A model generated the notes under the pieces. That model was not told the origin of the DNA. It did not search any database and saw nothing but the letters and a program-made list of their open reading frames with translations. From the NCBI RefSeq assembly GCF_011369485.1, contig NZ_VXCA01000014.1, positions 47,024-111,023 on the forward strand: a stretch of DNA of 64,000 nt. The letters run 5' to 3'. Each line of letters starts with the position of its first letter. The first letter of the stretch is position 1. This document shows positions 54,740-63,980 of this stretch, one piece after another. Source of the stretch: Pseudomonas atagonensis (lineage in GTDB: Bacteria; Pseudomonadota; Gammaproteobacteria; Pseudomonadales; Pseudomonadaceae). A program made the translations under genes and the position numbers.

Positions 54740-54767
54740 CAAAATGGTGAGGCCGTTCACCATTTTG
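54740..54767. promoter_or_regulatory. 11-bp inverted repeat in the hydA/NCS1 intergenic region
   Basis: CAAAATGGTGA at 54740-54750 is perfectly mirrored by TCACCATTTTG at 54757-54767 with 6 bp between. It lies in the 623-bp AT-rich divergent region. The rest of that region holds no gene I can support. Confidence 0.6.
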
Positions 54768-55166
54768 ACGCACTTGACAGGATGGAAATATGAGCAAGAT
54801 TTCCTATGTGAAATCAGCCGCTTGAAGTTGAGCTGCGGTTGCTCGCTCACAATGAAAATAAATGCAGTGCACCAGTTTGAGTCCTGATAGTTCGGACAAC
54901 TTTCCGGACGTTTAGCCTGAGCGTTCAGACAAGTATTCGCGGACTCACTCGGTGAATTATTAAAACTGATAAATATCAGAAAGTTGCAAAGCGTTTGAAA
55001 CACCGCCCGATGCGCAAGCGGGGCACCCGGCACGTTTATTGATGCCGCCGCTGACACCATGGCCGGTGCATGAAAGTTGTCAGTTCCTCCGGCCATCGTC
55101 CGGTTCGCACCTGTGGGTGCAGCCGCCTGATGAGAAAAAAATAATCAGAAGAACAGTGGAGCGGCC

Positions 55167-56651
55167 ATGCAACAGAACAGATCGCAAGTGACCGAGCGCG
55201 ACGGCTTGTTCGAACTCGACGCCGGCAGCGACGTCCTCGACAGTCCCCGTTACAACCACGACATGGCACCGACCAAGGTGCGCGAACGAACCTGGAACAA
55301 ATGGCACATCACCGCGTTGTGGGTCGGCATGTCGATTTGCGTGCCGACGTACACCCTCGGCGGTGTGTTGACCGCCTATTTCGGCCTGACGGTCGGTGAG
55401 GCGCTGCTGGCGATTTTGTTCGCCAACATCATCGTGCTGATACCGCTCACGCTTAACGCGTTTCCCGGCACCAAGTACGGCATTCCGTTTCCGGTGTTGC
55501 TGCGCTCATCGTTCGGCATTCTAGGTTCCAATGTGCCGTGTCTGATTCGTGCGCTGGTGGCGTGTGGCTGGTTCGGCATCCAGACAATGTTCGGCGGGTT
55601 GGCGATTCACCTGTTTCTCGGCTCGGTGTTCGACGGCTGGAAATCCCTCGGTGGCACGGGCGAGGTGATTGGCTTCATGGTGTTCTGGGCGCTGAACCTT
55701 TGGGTGGTGATCCGTGGCGCCGAGTCGATCAAGTGGCTGGAAACGCTATCGGCGCCGCTGCTGGTGGCGGTCGGGATCGGCCTGCTGGTGTGGGCGATGC
55801 CGAACGTGTCGATGACCGAACTCATGGCGATCCCGGCCAAACGTCCGGAAGGCGCCAGTGTGGTCGGTTACTTCGCTGCCGGGCTGACGGCGATGGTCGG
55901 ATTCTGGGCGACGTTGTCGCTGAACATTCCCGATTTCAGCCGTTACGCCAAGAGCCAGAAGGATCAGATCCTCGGGCAGATCATCGGTTTGCCCCTGACC
56001 ATGTTTTTGTTCGCGGCACTCGGCGTGGTGATGACAGCGGCGTCGGTGAAACTGGTTGGCGTCACGGTGTCTGACCCGGTCACGTTGATCGGTCATATCC
56101 AGAGCCCGGTGTGGGTGGCCGTGGCGATGGCGCTGATCATCATCGCCACGCTGTCGACAAACACCGCTGCCAACATCGTCTCGCCGACCAATGACTTCCA
56201 GAACATCGCGCCCAAGGTGATCAACCGCACCAAAGCGGTGTTGCTGACCGGGTTCGTCGGCCTGGCGCTGATGGCTCACGAACTGCTGAAGAAGCTGGGC
56301 TGGATCGTTTCCGATGTCAGCCTGGAAAGCGTCTATTCCAACTGGTTGCTGGGCTATTCGAGCCTGCTCGGGCCGATTGCCGGGATCATGGTGGTGGACT
56401 ATTTCCTGATCAAGAAGCAGCAACTGGACCTGGCCGGGTTATACCGCGATGACGTCTATCCTGCGTGGAATCGGGCTGGATTTCTCGCGTTCGGCGTGCC
56501 GGTGGTGCTGACCTTGCTGTCGCTGGGCAGCGATGCGTTCAGCTGGTTTTACAGCTACGGCTGGTTCACCGGCTCGGCGCTGGGCGGGTTGATCTATTAC
56601 GGGTTGTGCGCGATGCGTGCACAACCTTCTGTCGTGAAAACACCGGTGTAG
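55167..56651 (+). CDS. NCS1-family nucleobase:cation symporter
   Basis: The 494-residue protein has 12 predicted membrane segments and the NCS1 signature features WGIQTMFGGLAIHL-like ACGWFGIQTMFGGLAIHLFL, and ATLSLNIPDFSRYAKSQKDQ. NCS1 members import uracil, thymine, allantoin or hydantoins. Being in the pyd cluster, between hydA and the amidohydrolase gene, it most probably imports uracil or a hydantoin-like base. It is divergent from hydA. Confidence 0.9.
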   Translation: MQQNRSQVTERDGLFELDAGSDVLDSPRYNHDMAPTKVRERTWNKWHITALWVGMSICVPTYTLGGVLTAYFGLTVGEALLAILFANIIVLIPLTLNAFPGTKYGIPFPVLLRSSFGILGSNVPCLIRALVACGWFGIQTMFGGLAIHLFLGSVFDGWKSLGGTGEVIGFMVFWALNLWVVIRGAESIKWLETLSAPLLVAVGIGLLVWAMPNVSMTELMAIPAKRPEGASVVGYFAAGLTAMVGFWATLSLNIPDFSRYAKSQKDQILGQIIGLPLTMFLFAALGVVMTAASVKLVGVTVSDPVTLIGHIQSPVWVAVAMALIIIATLSTNTAANIVSPTNDFQNIAPKVINRTKAVLLTGFVGLALMAHELLKKLGWIVSDVSLESVYSNWLLGYSSLLGPIAGIMVVDYFLIKKQQLDLAGLYRDDVYPAWNRAGFLAFGVPVVLTLLSLGSDAFSWFYSYGWFTGSALGGLIYYGLCAMRAQPSVVKTPV

Positions 56652-56655
56652 CAGA

Positions 56656-56759
56656 TGATCGTTCCCACGCTCTGCGTGGGAATGCAGCCCGGGACGCTCC
56701 GCGTCCCCACAGCGGACGCAGAGCGTCCATGGATGAATTCCCACGCAGAGCGTGGGAAC
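56656..56759. repeat. class-3 repeat, second copy
   Basis: TGATCGTTCCCACGCTCTGC opens it and CACGCAGAGCGTGGGAA ends it. It matches the element at 52979 over most of its length. Confidence 0.85.
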
Positions 56760-56780
56760 TAGCAGCCTGAGGAGATCCCC

Positions 56781-58064
56781 ATGAACGCAGCCGTAGACGT
56801 TCTGCAATCGACCCATCAGCACATCAACCGCGACCGCTTGTGGGCCTCGCTCATGGAGTTGGCCAAACTCGGCGCCACGGTCAAGGGCGGGGTCTGTCGC
56901 CTGGCCCTGACCGACCTCGACCGTCAGGCCCGCGACCTGTTCGTGCAATGGTGCAAGGACGCCGGATGCAGCGTCACGGTCGATGAAGTCGGCAACATCT
57001 TCGCCCGTCGTGCCGGCCGTAACCCCAACCTGCCTCCGGTGATGACCGGCAGCCACATCGACACCCAGCCCACCGGCGGCAAGTTCGACGGCTGCTTCGG
57101 TGTCCTCGCCGGCGTCGAAGTGTTGCGCACCCTCAACGACCTCGGCGTGGAAACCGAAGCGCCACTGGAAGTGGTGGTCTGGACCAACGAAGAAGGCTCG
57201 CGATTCGCCCCGTGCATGATGGGCTCCGGTGTATTCGCCGAGAAATTCACCCTCGAAGAAACCCTCGCCAAAGTCGATGCCGACGGCGTCACCGTTGGCG
57301 AAGCGCTCAACGCGATTGGCTACGCCGGCCCGCGCAAGGTCAGCGGGCACAAGGTGGGCGCCTATTTCGAAGCGCACATCGAACAAGGCCCGATCCTCGA
57401 AGACGAACAGAAAACCATCGGCGTGGTTCTCGGCGCACTCGGGCAAAAATGGTTCGACCTGAAGCTGCGCGGCGTCGAAGCGCATGCCGGCCCGACTCCC
57501 ATGCACCTGCGTAAGGATGCGCTGGTCGGCGCCTCGATCGTCGTCGGCGCCGTCAACCGCGCCGCCCTCGGCCACCAACCCCACGCCTGCGGCACGGTCG
57601 GTTGCCTGCAAGCCTATCCCGGTTCACGCAACGTTATCCCGGGCGAAGTGCGCATGACCCTCGACTTCCGGCATCTGGAACCGGCGCGGCTGGACTCGAT
57701 GATCGCCGAGGTGAAGCAAGTCATCGACGCTACATGCGAAGAGCACGGTCTGACCTATGAACTGACCCCGACTGCCGATTTTCCACCGCTGTACTTCGAG
57801 AAGGGCTGCGTGGAAGCCGTGCGCGACGCCGCGAAAGGGCTGGGCCTGTCGCACATGGACATCGTCAGCGGCGCCGGCCACGACGCGATCTTCCTCGCCG
57901 AGCTCGGCCCGGCCGGGATGATCTTCGTGCCCTGCGAAGGCGGTATCAGCCACAACGAAATCGAAAACGCCGCGCCCGATGATCTGGCGGCCGGCTGTGC
58001 GGTGTTGTTGCGGGCGATGCTCGCAGCTTCGGCGATGGTGGCTGCCGGGCAGCGCGCGGCCTGA
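56781..58064 (+). CDS. N-carbamoyl-beta-alanine amidohydrolase (Zn-dependent)
   Basis: The 427-residue M20-type hydrolase has the zinc-site motifs GSHIDTQPTGGKFDGCFG, VWTNEEGSRFAPCMMGSG and EAHIEQGPILEDEQ, then AHAGPTPMHLRKDALVGASI and SGAGHDAIFLAEL. It releases beta-alanine, CO2 and ammonia from N-carbamoyl-beta-alanine, the third step of reductive pyrimidine degradation. Allantoate and L-carbamoylase relatives have the same fold; context makes the beta-alanine type most likely. The ATG follows GAGGAG. Confidence 0.9.
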   Translation: MNAAVDVLQSTHQHINRDRLWASLMELAKLGATVKGGVCRLALTDLDRQARDLFVQWCKDAGCSVTVDEVGNIFARRAGRNPNLPPVMTGSHIDTQPTGGKFDGCFGVLAGVEVLRTLNDLGVETEAPLEVVVWTNEEGSRFAPCMMGSGVFAEKFTLEETLAKVDADGVTVGEALNAIGYAGPRKVSGHKVGAYFEAHIEQGPILEDEQKTIGVVLGALGQKWFDLKLRGVEAHAGPTPMHLRKDALVGASIVVGAVNRAALGHQPHACGTVGCLQAYPGSRNVIPGEVRMTLDFRHLEPARLDSMIAEVKQVIDATCEEHGLTYELTPTADFPPLYFEKGCVEAVRDAAKGLGLSHMDIVSGAGHDAIFLAELGPAGMIFVPCEGGISHNEIENAAPDDLAAGCAVLLRAMLAASAMVAAGQRAA

Positions 58065-58130
58065 CGGTCATCAATGCTTCATGAAGATATGCGACGTTGC
58101 CGCCCCTGAAATGGCAGCCAGGGACGCGCA

Positions 58131-59054
58131 ATGTCGCCCATCAAAGTGATCACCTCAGGCTCGGCCTATCTGGACATCGACGCCTTCGCCTGCTGCATCG
58201 CCTACGCCGAATTGCTCAACCTTCAGGGCATTCCCGCCCGTGCCGTCAGCAGCGCAAAAACCAACGCCAGCGTGTCGAAAACCGTACTCGGTTGGGGCGC
58301 TGTTCTGGACGATTACCGCCCGACCTCCAACGATGAGTTCGTGTTGGTCGACGTCTCTGATTACCACCACTTCGACCCTTTGGTCGTGCTCGAACGGGTG
58401 GTGGAAGTCATCGATCATCATCCCGGTTTCGAAAGCCATTGGGCGCAGACTCTCGGATCTGCCGCTGACATTCGCCCGATCGGCGCGGCGGCGACACAGG
58501 TTTTTCAGCGCTGGGATACCGCAGGTTTGCTGCACAACATCAGCGAGCAAAGCGCCGCGCTGCTGGCCACGGCCATCCTGGACAACACGCTGAATTTCAT
58601 CGGGCAGATGACCACGACGGCGGATATCGACGCCTACGCCCGGCTCGCATCGCAGGCAAAACTGACGGCGGACTGGCCCGGGCAATACTTTCGCGAATGT
58701 CAGACCGCCATCGAAGCCGACCTCGCCGCAGCACTGGCCGCCGACCTGAAACGCATGAAGCCGCAAAGCAATCTGCCGCAGGTTTTCGCGCAACTGACCG
58801 TTTGGGACGCCGTCGCACTGATCCGCTCGCACCGCGCAGCGATCAGTCACTGGATGAACGGGCAGGGCGAAGACTGGCTGCTGAATGTCATCAGCATCCG
58901 TGATCGCCTGAGTTGTTTGCTGGCTGAGCCGATGGTCAGCCAGCAGAAGTTGAATCGTTTGTTGCCACTTGCGTGGCAGGCAGAGCTGGCGGTTCTGAAA
59001 CCCTCGATGCTGCGCAAGGAACTGCTGAAGCTGGGATTGAACCCCACCCCCTGA
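58131..59054 (+). CDS. DHH-family phosphoesterase
   Basis: The 307-residue protein has the DHH-superfamily metal motifs: AYLDIDAFACCIAYAELLN, VLVDVSDYHHF and VIDHHPGFES. The C-terminal region resembles the family II inorganic pyrophosphatase/PPX-type domain but lacks a clear DHHA1 motif. It probably cleaves a phosphoanhydride or phosphodiester bond. It lies 66 bp behind the amidohydrolase gene. The substrate is unknown. Confidence 0.78.
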   Translation: MSPIKVITSGSAYLDIDAFACCIAYAELLNLQGIPARAVSSAKTNASVSKTVLGWGAVLDDYRPTSNDEFVLVDVSDYHHFDPLVVLERVVEVIDHHPGFESHWAQTLGSAADIRPIGAAATQVFQRWDTAGLLHNISEQSAALLATAILDNTLNFIGQMTTTADIDAYARLASQAKLTADWPGQYFRECQTAIEADLAAALAADLKRMKPQSNLPQVFAQLTVWDAVALIRSHRAAISHWMNGQGEDWLLNVISIRDRLSCLLAEPMVSQQKLNRLLPLAWQAELAVLKPSMLRKELLKLGLNPTP

Positions 59055-59062
59055 TGCTGTGA

Positions 59063-59272
59063 TCAGCCCGGACGCTCATTCTTGCTCGCAGCGGACTGGC
59101 GCCGCTCCACGCCCTCCGGCCCGCCAATGTCCAGCAATCGCCTTTCCACCAAGACATTCTCCAGCGCCTGACGCTCGACCGGCGCCATTTGGTGTTCGCG
59201 CTTTTTCAGCTCCAGCAGGATGGGGCTGGACCAGGTGCGATAGGTCTGTTCGATGTTGCGACGCGACGTCAT
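59063..59272 (-). CDS. small hypothetical protein
   Basis: The 69-residue product starts MTSRRNIEQTYRTWSSPILL and ends with a charged helical tail. AGGAGAG lies 6 bp before the ATG, a good ribosome binding site, and codon use looks coding. I do not recognise the family. It converges on the DHH gene with an 8-bp gap. Confidence 0.5.
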   Translation of the reverse strand: MTSRRNIEQTYRTWSSPILLELKKREHQMAPVERQALENVLVERRLLDIGGPEGVERRQSAASKNERPG

Positions 59273-59375
59273 CAGTCTCTCCTTGATCAAGAGCCCGGTG
59301 AAGCTGGCAGGGGCTCAATCCGATGAGGGAGTAACGTTAGACGACAAACCCGAGACGCGCGAATGGCAGGCTTTT

Positions 59376-59465
59376 GTGTAGGAGCGGGCTCGCTCGCGAA
59401 AGCGGTGGTTCAGTCGGCACAATTGCTGAATGACATACCGCATTCGCGAGCAAGCCCGCTCCCAC
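59376..59465. repeat. REP palindrome pair (class 1)
   Basis: GTGTAGGAGCGGGCTCGCTC faces GAGCAAGCCCGCTCCCAC. It lies between the small gene and the 8-oxoguanine deaminase gene. Confidence 0.88.
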
Positions 59466-59488
59466 ATGGGTTTTGTGGTGGGTTCAGG

Positions 59489-60877
59489 TTAGTCGTCAAC
59501 GTTCATTAATTGCTGCACACCTTCCCACGCCTCCGCCCGCATCCGTTCGATATCCAGTCCCGGAATCACCCCGTTATCGACGACGATTCGCCCACCCACC
59601 AGGCTGTATTTCACCGTGATCGGTTCACCCGCCACCACCGGCGCAACCGCGCTGTCGTGGAAGCCGTAGAAGCGAGGATGGTCGAGGCTGTAGATCACCA
59701 GATCCGCTGCCTGGCCGATTTCCAGTGTGCCGACCGCGCCGAGCCCGAGCACTTGCGCGCCACCCGCCGTGCCCCAGTAGATGACGTCTTCGGCGGTGGT
59801 CGCCGAGGCGCCTTGTTCGGCGCGGTGGATCAGCCAGGCGGTGTTGGCTTCGCCGACCATGCTCCCGGATTCGTTGGACGCTACGCCGTCAACGCCAAGG
59901 GAAACCGGCACGCCGGCCTCGTACATTTGCGGCACCGGGGCGACGCCGCTGCCCAGCCGGGCGTTGCTCACCGGGCAGTGCGAAATACCGGTGCCGGTTT
60001 GCGCGAGCATACGGATCTCGCCGGGTTGCAGGTGCACGGCGTGGGCGAACCAGACGTCGGGGCCGAGCCATTCGTGTTCGGCGACGAATTCCACGGGCAG
60101 GCAGTTGTATTTGTCGCGGCAGAAATTCACGTAGTTCTGCGTTTCCGACAAATGGGTGTGCAAGCGCAAACCGAGGCCGCGCGCGGTGTGGGCGAGTTCG
60201 CGCAGCAGGGTTGGCGGCAGCGAGAAGGTCGGCGTGGTTGGCGCGACGACCACGCGGCGCATCGCGTCCGGAGTGTCCTGGTGATACAGCGATTTCAGGC
60301 GCTCGATATCGCCGACCATCTGATCGAGGGTTTCCGGTTGCAGCGCGGTTTTCGAAAAGCCCGGGTGCGCGCTGGCTGACTCCAGTGCGCCACCTCGGCA
60401 CAGGACGAAACGCAGGCCAAAGTCATCGGCCAGGTCGAACAACAGATCGCCGGTCTCGGTGCTGCCGTGGGCGTGGTAGAGGTAGTGGTGATCGGCGCAT
60501 GTGGTCACGCCGGACAACAGCAATTCGACCATGCCCAGCCGTGCGGCAATCCGCGCCAGTTGCGGGGTGAAGCGGTTCAGGCGCGGGTAGGGCACGCTGG
60601 CCAGCCAGCCCTGCAGATCCTGATTCAATCCTTCGGGCACGGCTTTGAGCAGGTTCTGGAACAGGTGATGGTGAGTGTTGATCCAGCCCGGGTAGACCAC
60701 GCAATGGCGCGCGTCGATCACCCGCTCACCGGGCTGTGCCTCAAGGTTCGCGGCCATTTCGGCGATGCGACCGTCGACCACGCGGATGTCCACGGCGCCG
60801 GCCCGTGCGCGAGGACCGCGCAGGCCGGTCATCACCGCGAGCGGATGTTTGATCAGGATGTTCTGAAGTTGAGTCAT
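59489..60877 (-). CDS. 8-oxoguanine deaminase (amidohydrolase)
   Basis: The 462-residue protein belongs to the Pseudomonas 8-oxoguanine deaminases, which convert 8-oxoguanine to uric acid. Metal ligands lie in INTHHHLFQNLLKAVPEGLN, HTHLSETQNYVNF, WFAHAVHLQPGEI and SLGVDGVASNESGSMVGEAN. The ATG at 60877 gives MTQLQNILIKHPL; upstream in-frame sequence looks non-coding. The NCS2 permease gene lies upstream on the same strand, so import and deamination of purine bases are linked. Confidence 0.87.
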   Translation of the reverse strand: MTQLQNILIKHPLAVMTGLRGPRARAGAVDIRVVDGRIAEMAANLEAQPGERVIDARHCVVYPGWINTHHHLFQNLLKAVPEGLNQDLQGWLASVPYPRLNRFTPQLARIAARLGMVELLLSGVTTCADHHYLYHAHGSTETGDLLFDLADDFGLRFVLCRGGALESASAHPGFSKTALQPETLDQMVGDIERLKSLYHQDTPDAMRRVVVAPTTPTFSLPPTLLRELAHTARGLGLRLHTHLSETQNYVNFCRDKYNCLPVEFVAEHEWLGPDVWFAHAVHLQPGEIRMLAQTGTGISHCPVSNARLGSGVAPVPQMYEAGVPVSLGVDGVASNESGSMVGEANTAWLIHRAEQGASATTAEDVIYWGTAGGAQVLGLGAVGTLEIGQAADLVIYSLDHPRFYGFHDSAVAPVVAGEPITVKYSLVGGRIVVDNGVIPGLDIERMRAEAWEGVQQLMNVDD

Positions 60878-60890
60878 GGGCAGCTCCAAA

Positions 60891-62258
60891 CTAAAGGGTG
60901 TGCGAGGCAGATTTGCTGGCGGTGGTTTCGGGCACGCTGACGCCATTCAGCGCGGCGTTGAGCAACACCGACACCAGGCAGGCGATGACCACGCTGCTGT
61001 GCAGGAACGGCTGCGACCACTCGGGTAATTGTTTGAACAGGGTCGGCGCGAGCACCGGCACCAGCGCGGCGGCGATGGTGAAACCGACGATCAAGACGTT
61101 GTAGCGATTGCGCTCGTAATCGACTTTGGCGAGGGTCTGAATCCCCGCCGCCGCGACCACGCCGAACATGGCGATCCCGGCGCCACCCAGCGCGGCAGTC
61201 GGCATCGAGGCGATGATCGCTCCGGCCTTCGGCACCAAGGCAATCGAGCACATCAGCAAACCGCTGACCGCGACCACCCAGCGACTGCGCACGCCGGTCA
61301 AAATCACCAGGCCGACGTTTTCCATGAAGGCGATAAAGGGAAACGCGGCGAACATCCCGGCGATGGTGCTGGCCAGGCCGTTGGCGCGCAGGCCATTGAT
61401 CACCTGTTTGTCTTCCACCGGTTTTTCGACGATGTCGCCGATGGCCACGAACAGCCCCATCGACTCGACCATTTGCACGATCATCACCACCACCATGGTC
61501 GCGATGGGGATCAGGCTGAAGGTCGGCAAACCGAAGTAGAACGGGTAGGGCACGGTCAGCCACGGCGCGTCTTCGACGCTGTGAAAACTGCCCATGCCCA
61601 GACCGTAAGCCAGACCCGCGCCGATCAGCATGCCGATCAGCACCGCCATGTTGCGCAGCAGCGGACTGCCGTAGCGGTTGACCAGCAGAATGGTCAGCAA
61701 CACCACCACCGCCACACCGAGAAACGCCGGCGCGCCGAAGTTGCTCGCATTGCGCCCGCCACCGACCCATTCATAAGCAATCGGGAACAGTTGCAAACCG
61801 ATTACGGTGACGATGCAACCGGTCACCACGGGCGGGAAAAACCGCCGCAATCGACCCACGAACGGCGCCATCAACATGGTGAAAATACCGGCGCCGATCA
61901 CCGCTCCGCAGACGCCGGCGAAGCCTACGTCGGGGTTGCTGCCAATGGCGATCACCGGGCCGACGCTGCTGAACGCCACACCTTGCAGAATCGGCAGGCG
62001 CACGCCGAATTTCCAGAAGCCGACGGTTTGCAGAAGGGTGGCGATGCCGGAGCAGAACAGCGTGGTACTGATCAGCACCACGGTGTCGGCGTGGGACATT
62101 TTCAGGGCACTGGCGACAATCAACGGTACGGCGATGGCGCCGATGTACGAGACGGCCATGTGCTGCAGGCCGAGGGTGAGCATCTGTCGCACCGGCAGAA
62201 TGCGGTCGACGGGATGCACGGTGGAAGCGGTTTGCGATGGGGATGTGGCTGACGACAT
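60891..62258 (-). CDS. NCS2-family purine/xanthine permease
   Basis: The 455-residue protein has about 14 membrane segments and NCS2 motifs: QMLTLGLQHMAVSYIGAIAV in helix 1, VRLPILQGVAFSSVGPVIAI, and TGSTGTTG-type replaced by AFSSVGPVI. The stretch FVAIGDIVEKPVEDKQVING is typical. It probably imports xanthine, uric acid or uracil. The ATG at 62258 has GAGGTG 8 bp upstream. It lies 13 bp before the deaminase, so they form an operon. Confidence 0.88.
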   Translation of the reverse strand: MSSATSPSQTASTVHPVDRILPVRQMLTLGLQHMAVSYIGAIAVPLIVASALKMSHADTVVLISTTLFCSGIATLLQTVGFWKFGVRLPILQGVAFSSVGPVIAIGSNPDVGFAGVCGAVIGAGIFTMLMAPFVGRLRRFFPPVVTGCIVTVIGLQLFPIAYEWVGGGRNASNFGAPAFLGVAVVVLLTILLVNRYGSPLLRNMAVLIGMLIGAGLAYGLGMGSFHSVEDAPWLTVPYPFYFGLPTFSLIPIATMVVVMIVQMVESMGLFVAIGDIVEKPVEDKQVINGLRANGLASTIAGMFAAFPFIAFMENVGLVILTGVRSRWVVAVSGLLMCSIALVPKAGAIIASMPTAALGGAGIAMFGVVAAAGIQTLAKVDYERNRYNVLIVGFTIAAALVPVLAPTLFKQLPEWSQPFLHSSVVIACLVSVLLNAALNGVSVPETTASKSASHTL

Positions 62259-62343
62259 GGGGAAACACCTCTGGCTGTTTTTATGCGGTAGAGAGGGGTA
62301 TTCGTCTGATGCCTCCTGCAGATCCCTGTAGGAGTGAGCTTTT

Positions 62344-62490
62344 GTGGCGAGGGGATTGATCCCCGTTCGGCTGCGCAGCAGTCGCAAATCCAGCGAATGC
62401 GGTTTGTCTGGTAGACCGCGAGTTCCGGTTTTGGGGGCGCTTCGCACCCCAACGGGGCGGTGCGACGTTTCGCTGAATCCCCTCGCCACA
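62344..62490. repeat. class-2 repeat with nested hairpins
   Basis: GTGGCGAGGGGATTGATCCC faces AATCCCCTCGCCACA. The inner arms GGGGGCGCTTCGCACCCC also form a hairpin. It fills most of the 315-bp gap between the permease and CobW genes. Confidence 0.85.
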
Positions 62491-62573
62491 GAGTTCACTC
62501 CACAGTTGCTGGTTCGTTGTGACATCAGTCATTCGTGCTGCGAAGCCGCCATCCACCGGCTTCGACGCCTTTT

Positions 62574-63635
62574 TCAGCCTGCAAGGCAGGCGGCGAAGCC
62601 CTGGTTCAGGGCCGCGCGATCCAGGTCGCGGCCGATGAACACGATCTTGCTTGAGCGAGGCTCCGTGCCCCACGCGGTCGAGGCGCGAAACTCCACCAGG
62701 CTGTGCACGCCTTGCAGCACGTAGCGCTGGTCTTCGTTGGCCACCGCCAGCACGCCTTTCATGCGGTACAGGTTGTCGGCCTGGGAGGAACGCAGTTCGC
62801 TGATCCAGCGGTGAAACGCCATCAGGTTGACCGCGCCGTCCACGGCGATGCCCACCGAGGACACGCTCGGATCGTGTTGGTGATCCTGCTCTTCAATAGA
62901 GTGCTCAGCGTGATGCTCATGGTCGTGGTGATCGTGATCGTGCTGATCCGCACCGATTTCCATGAGCTTCTGTGTGCTTTCAAACGCGCCGATGCCAAGG
63001 ATTTTCGTCAGGTCGATTTGCGCATGTGTTGAGGTCACCAGATCCGCCGTGGCGTTCAAGCCACGGATCTTGCCGCGCAGAGTTTCCACCTCTTCAGGGC
63101 TGACCAGATCGACCTTGTTGATGACAATGCGGTCGGCGCAGACGATTTGATCGACGGCCTGATTGTCGACGCCGTCCAGTTGCAGGTCTTCCAGATGCTG
63201 GGCGATGTGCTTGGCGTCGATCATGGTGACGATGGCGTCGAGTTCAACCTCTTCGGCAATCGGGTCATTGATGAAAAAGCTCTGCGCCACCGGGTAAGGA
63301 TCGGCCAGACCGCTGGTCTCGATGAGGATGTGATCGAGGCGCACCGGCCGCGCCACCAGCTCGCGAACGATGCGCACCAGATCCTCGCGAACTTCGGCGG
63401 TGCAGCACACGCAGCCGTTGACCATTTCGTAGATCTCTTCGGTCTCGGAACTGAGCACCAGATCGCCGTCGATGCCGACCTCGCCGAACTCGTTTTCGAT
63501 CACAGCGATTTTGCGGCCGTGGTTTTCCTTGAGGATGTAGTTGAGCAGGGTGGTTTTGCCGGCACCGAGGAAGCCGGTGAGGATGGTCACCGGGATTTTG
63601 GTGTTCGGGGTTGGCGCGTTGAATGGGGTGTTCAT
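62574..63635 (-). CDS. CobW/COG0523-family GTP-binding protein
   Basis: The 353-residue P-loop GTPase has the Walker A GFLGAGKTTLLNY at residues 21-33, the metal-binding CxCC at residues 75-78 (NGCVCCT), and a Walker B/NKxD-like NKVDLVSPEEVE. A His-rich loop, DQHDHDHHDHEHHAEH, near residue 245 suggests zinc or nickel handling. COG0523 proteins insert metals into target enzymes. It lies near the metal-dependent deaminase and hydantoinase, which are possible clients. The ATG at 63635 has GAGGCTC-type purine-rich upstream sequence. Confidence 0.87.
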   Translation of the reverse strand: MNTPFNAPTPNTKIPVTILTGFLGAGKTTLLNYILKENHGRKIAVIENEFGEVGIDGDLVLSSETEEIYEMVNGCVCCTAEVREDLVRIVRELVARPVRLDHILIETSGLADPYPVAQSFFINDPIAEEVELDAIVTMIDAKHIAQHLEDLQLDGVDNQAVDQIVCADRIVINKVDLVSPEEVETLRGKIRGLNATADLVTSTHAQIDLTKILGIGAFESTQKLMEIGADQHDHDHHDHEHHAEHSIEEQDHQHDPSVSSVGIAVDGAVNLMAFHRWISELRSSQADNLYRMKGVLAVANEDQRYVLQGVHSLVEFRASTAWGTEPRSSKIVFIGRDLDRAALNQGFAACLAG

Positions 63636-63704
63636 GGTGAGGCTCCTTTGATTGACCGGTGCACACTGAATTCGGGGTGATGAATTTTTTGGTGTGTAAC
63701 CCTT

Positions 63705-63776
63705 GTGGCGAGGGGATTTAGCGAAACGACCCACTCCAACGGCGCGGTGGGACGTTTCGCTAAATCGCCGCGCCAC
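63705..63776. repeat. class-2 repeat, short form
   Basis: GTGGCGAGGGGATTTAGCGA faces TAAATCGCCGCGCCAC with GCGAAACG/CGTTTCGC arms inside. Confidence 0.8.
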
Positions 63777-63779
63777 CGA

Positions 63780-63980
63780 GGCATGCGGGTATTTTCCCAA
63801 CTTGAGCACCCCATCAGACTCGACAATCCGGACCCCGTGCTGCTCATCCAGCGCCACCCGCATCCTCTCCCGCCCCAGCTGGCCGCACTCGATGCCGCGG
63901 TATCCGCCGCGACTCAGGCTGGAAACTCGCACGGCCAGCTGTTCGCCCACACGCGGCCCCGTATGTGCACTCAACAACAA
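63780..63980 (-). other. coding-like fragment with no identified family
   Basis: In the minus strand from a possible TTG at 63980 the sequence reads AVRVSSLSRGGYRGIECGQL and goes on to VESDGVLKLGKYPHA with strongly GC-rich third positions, as in real Pseudomonas genes. No stop codon lies between it and the cobW start, and an upstream stop is at 63990. It could be the tail of a decayed or frameshifted gene, a small gene, or an N-terminal extension of CobW. I do not recognise it. Confidence 0.35.

Noticed and set aside
54701..55096. 131-codon reverse ORF in the pyd intergenic region
   Set aside because: AT-rich composition, no ribosome binding site and no recognisable domain; it overlaps the inverted repeats.
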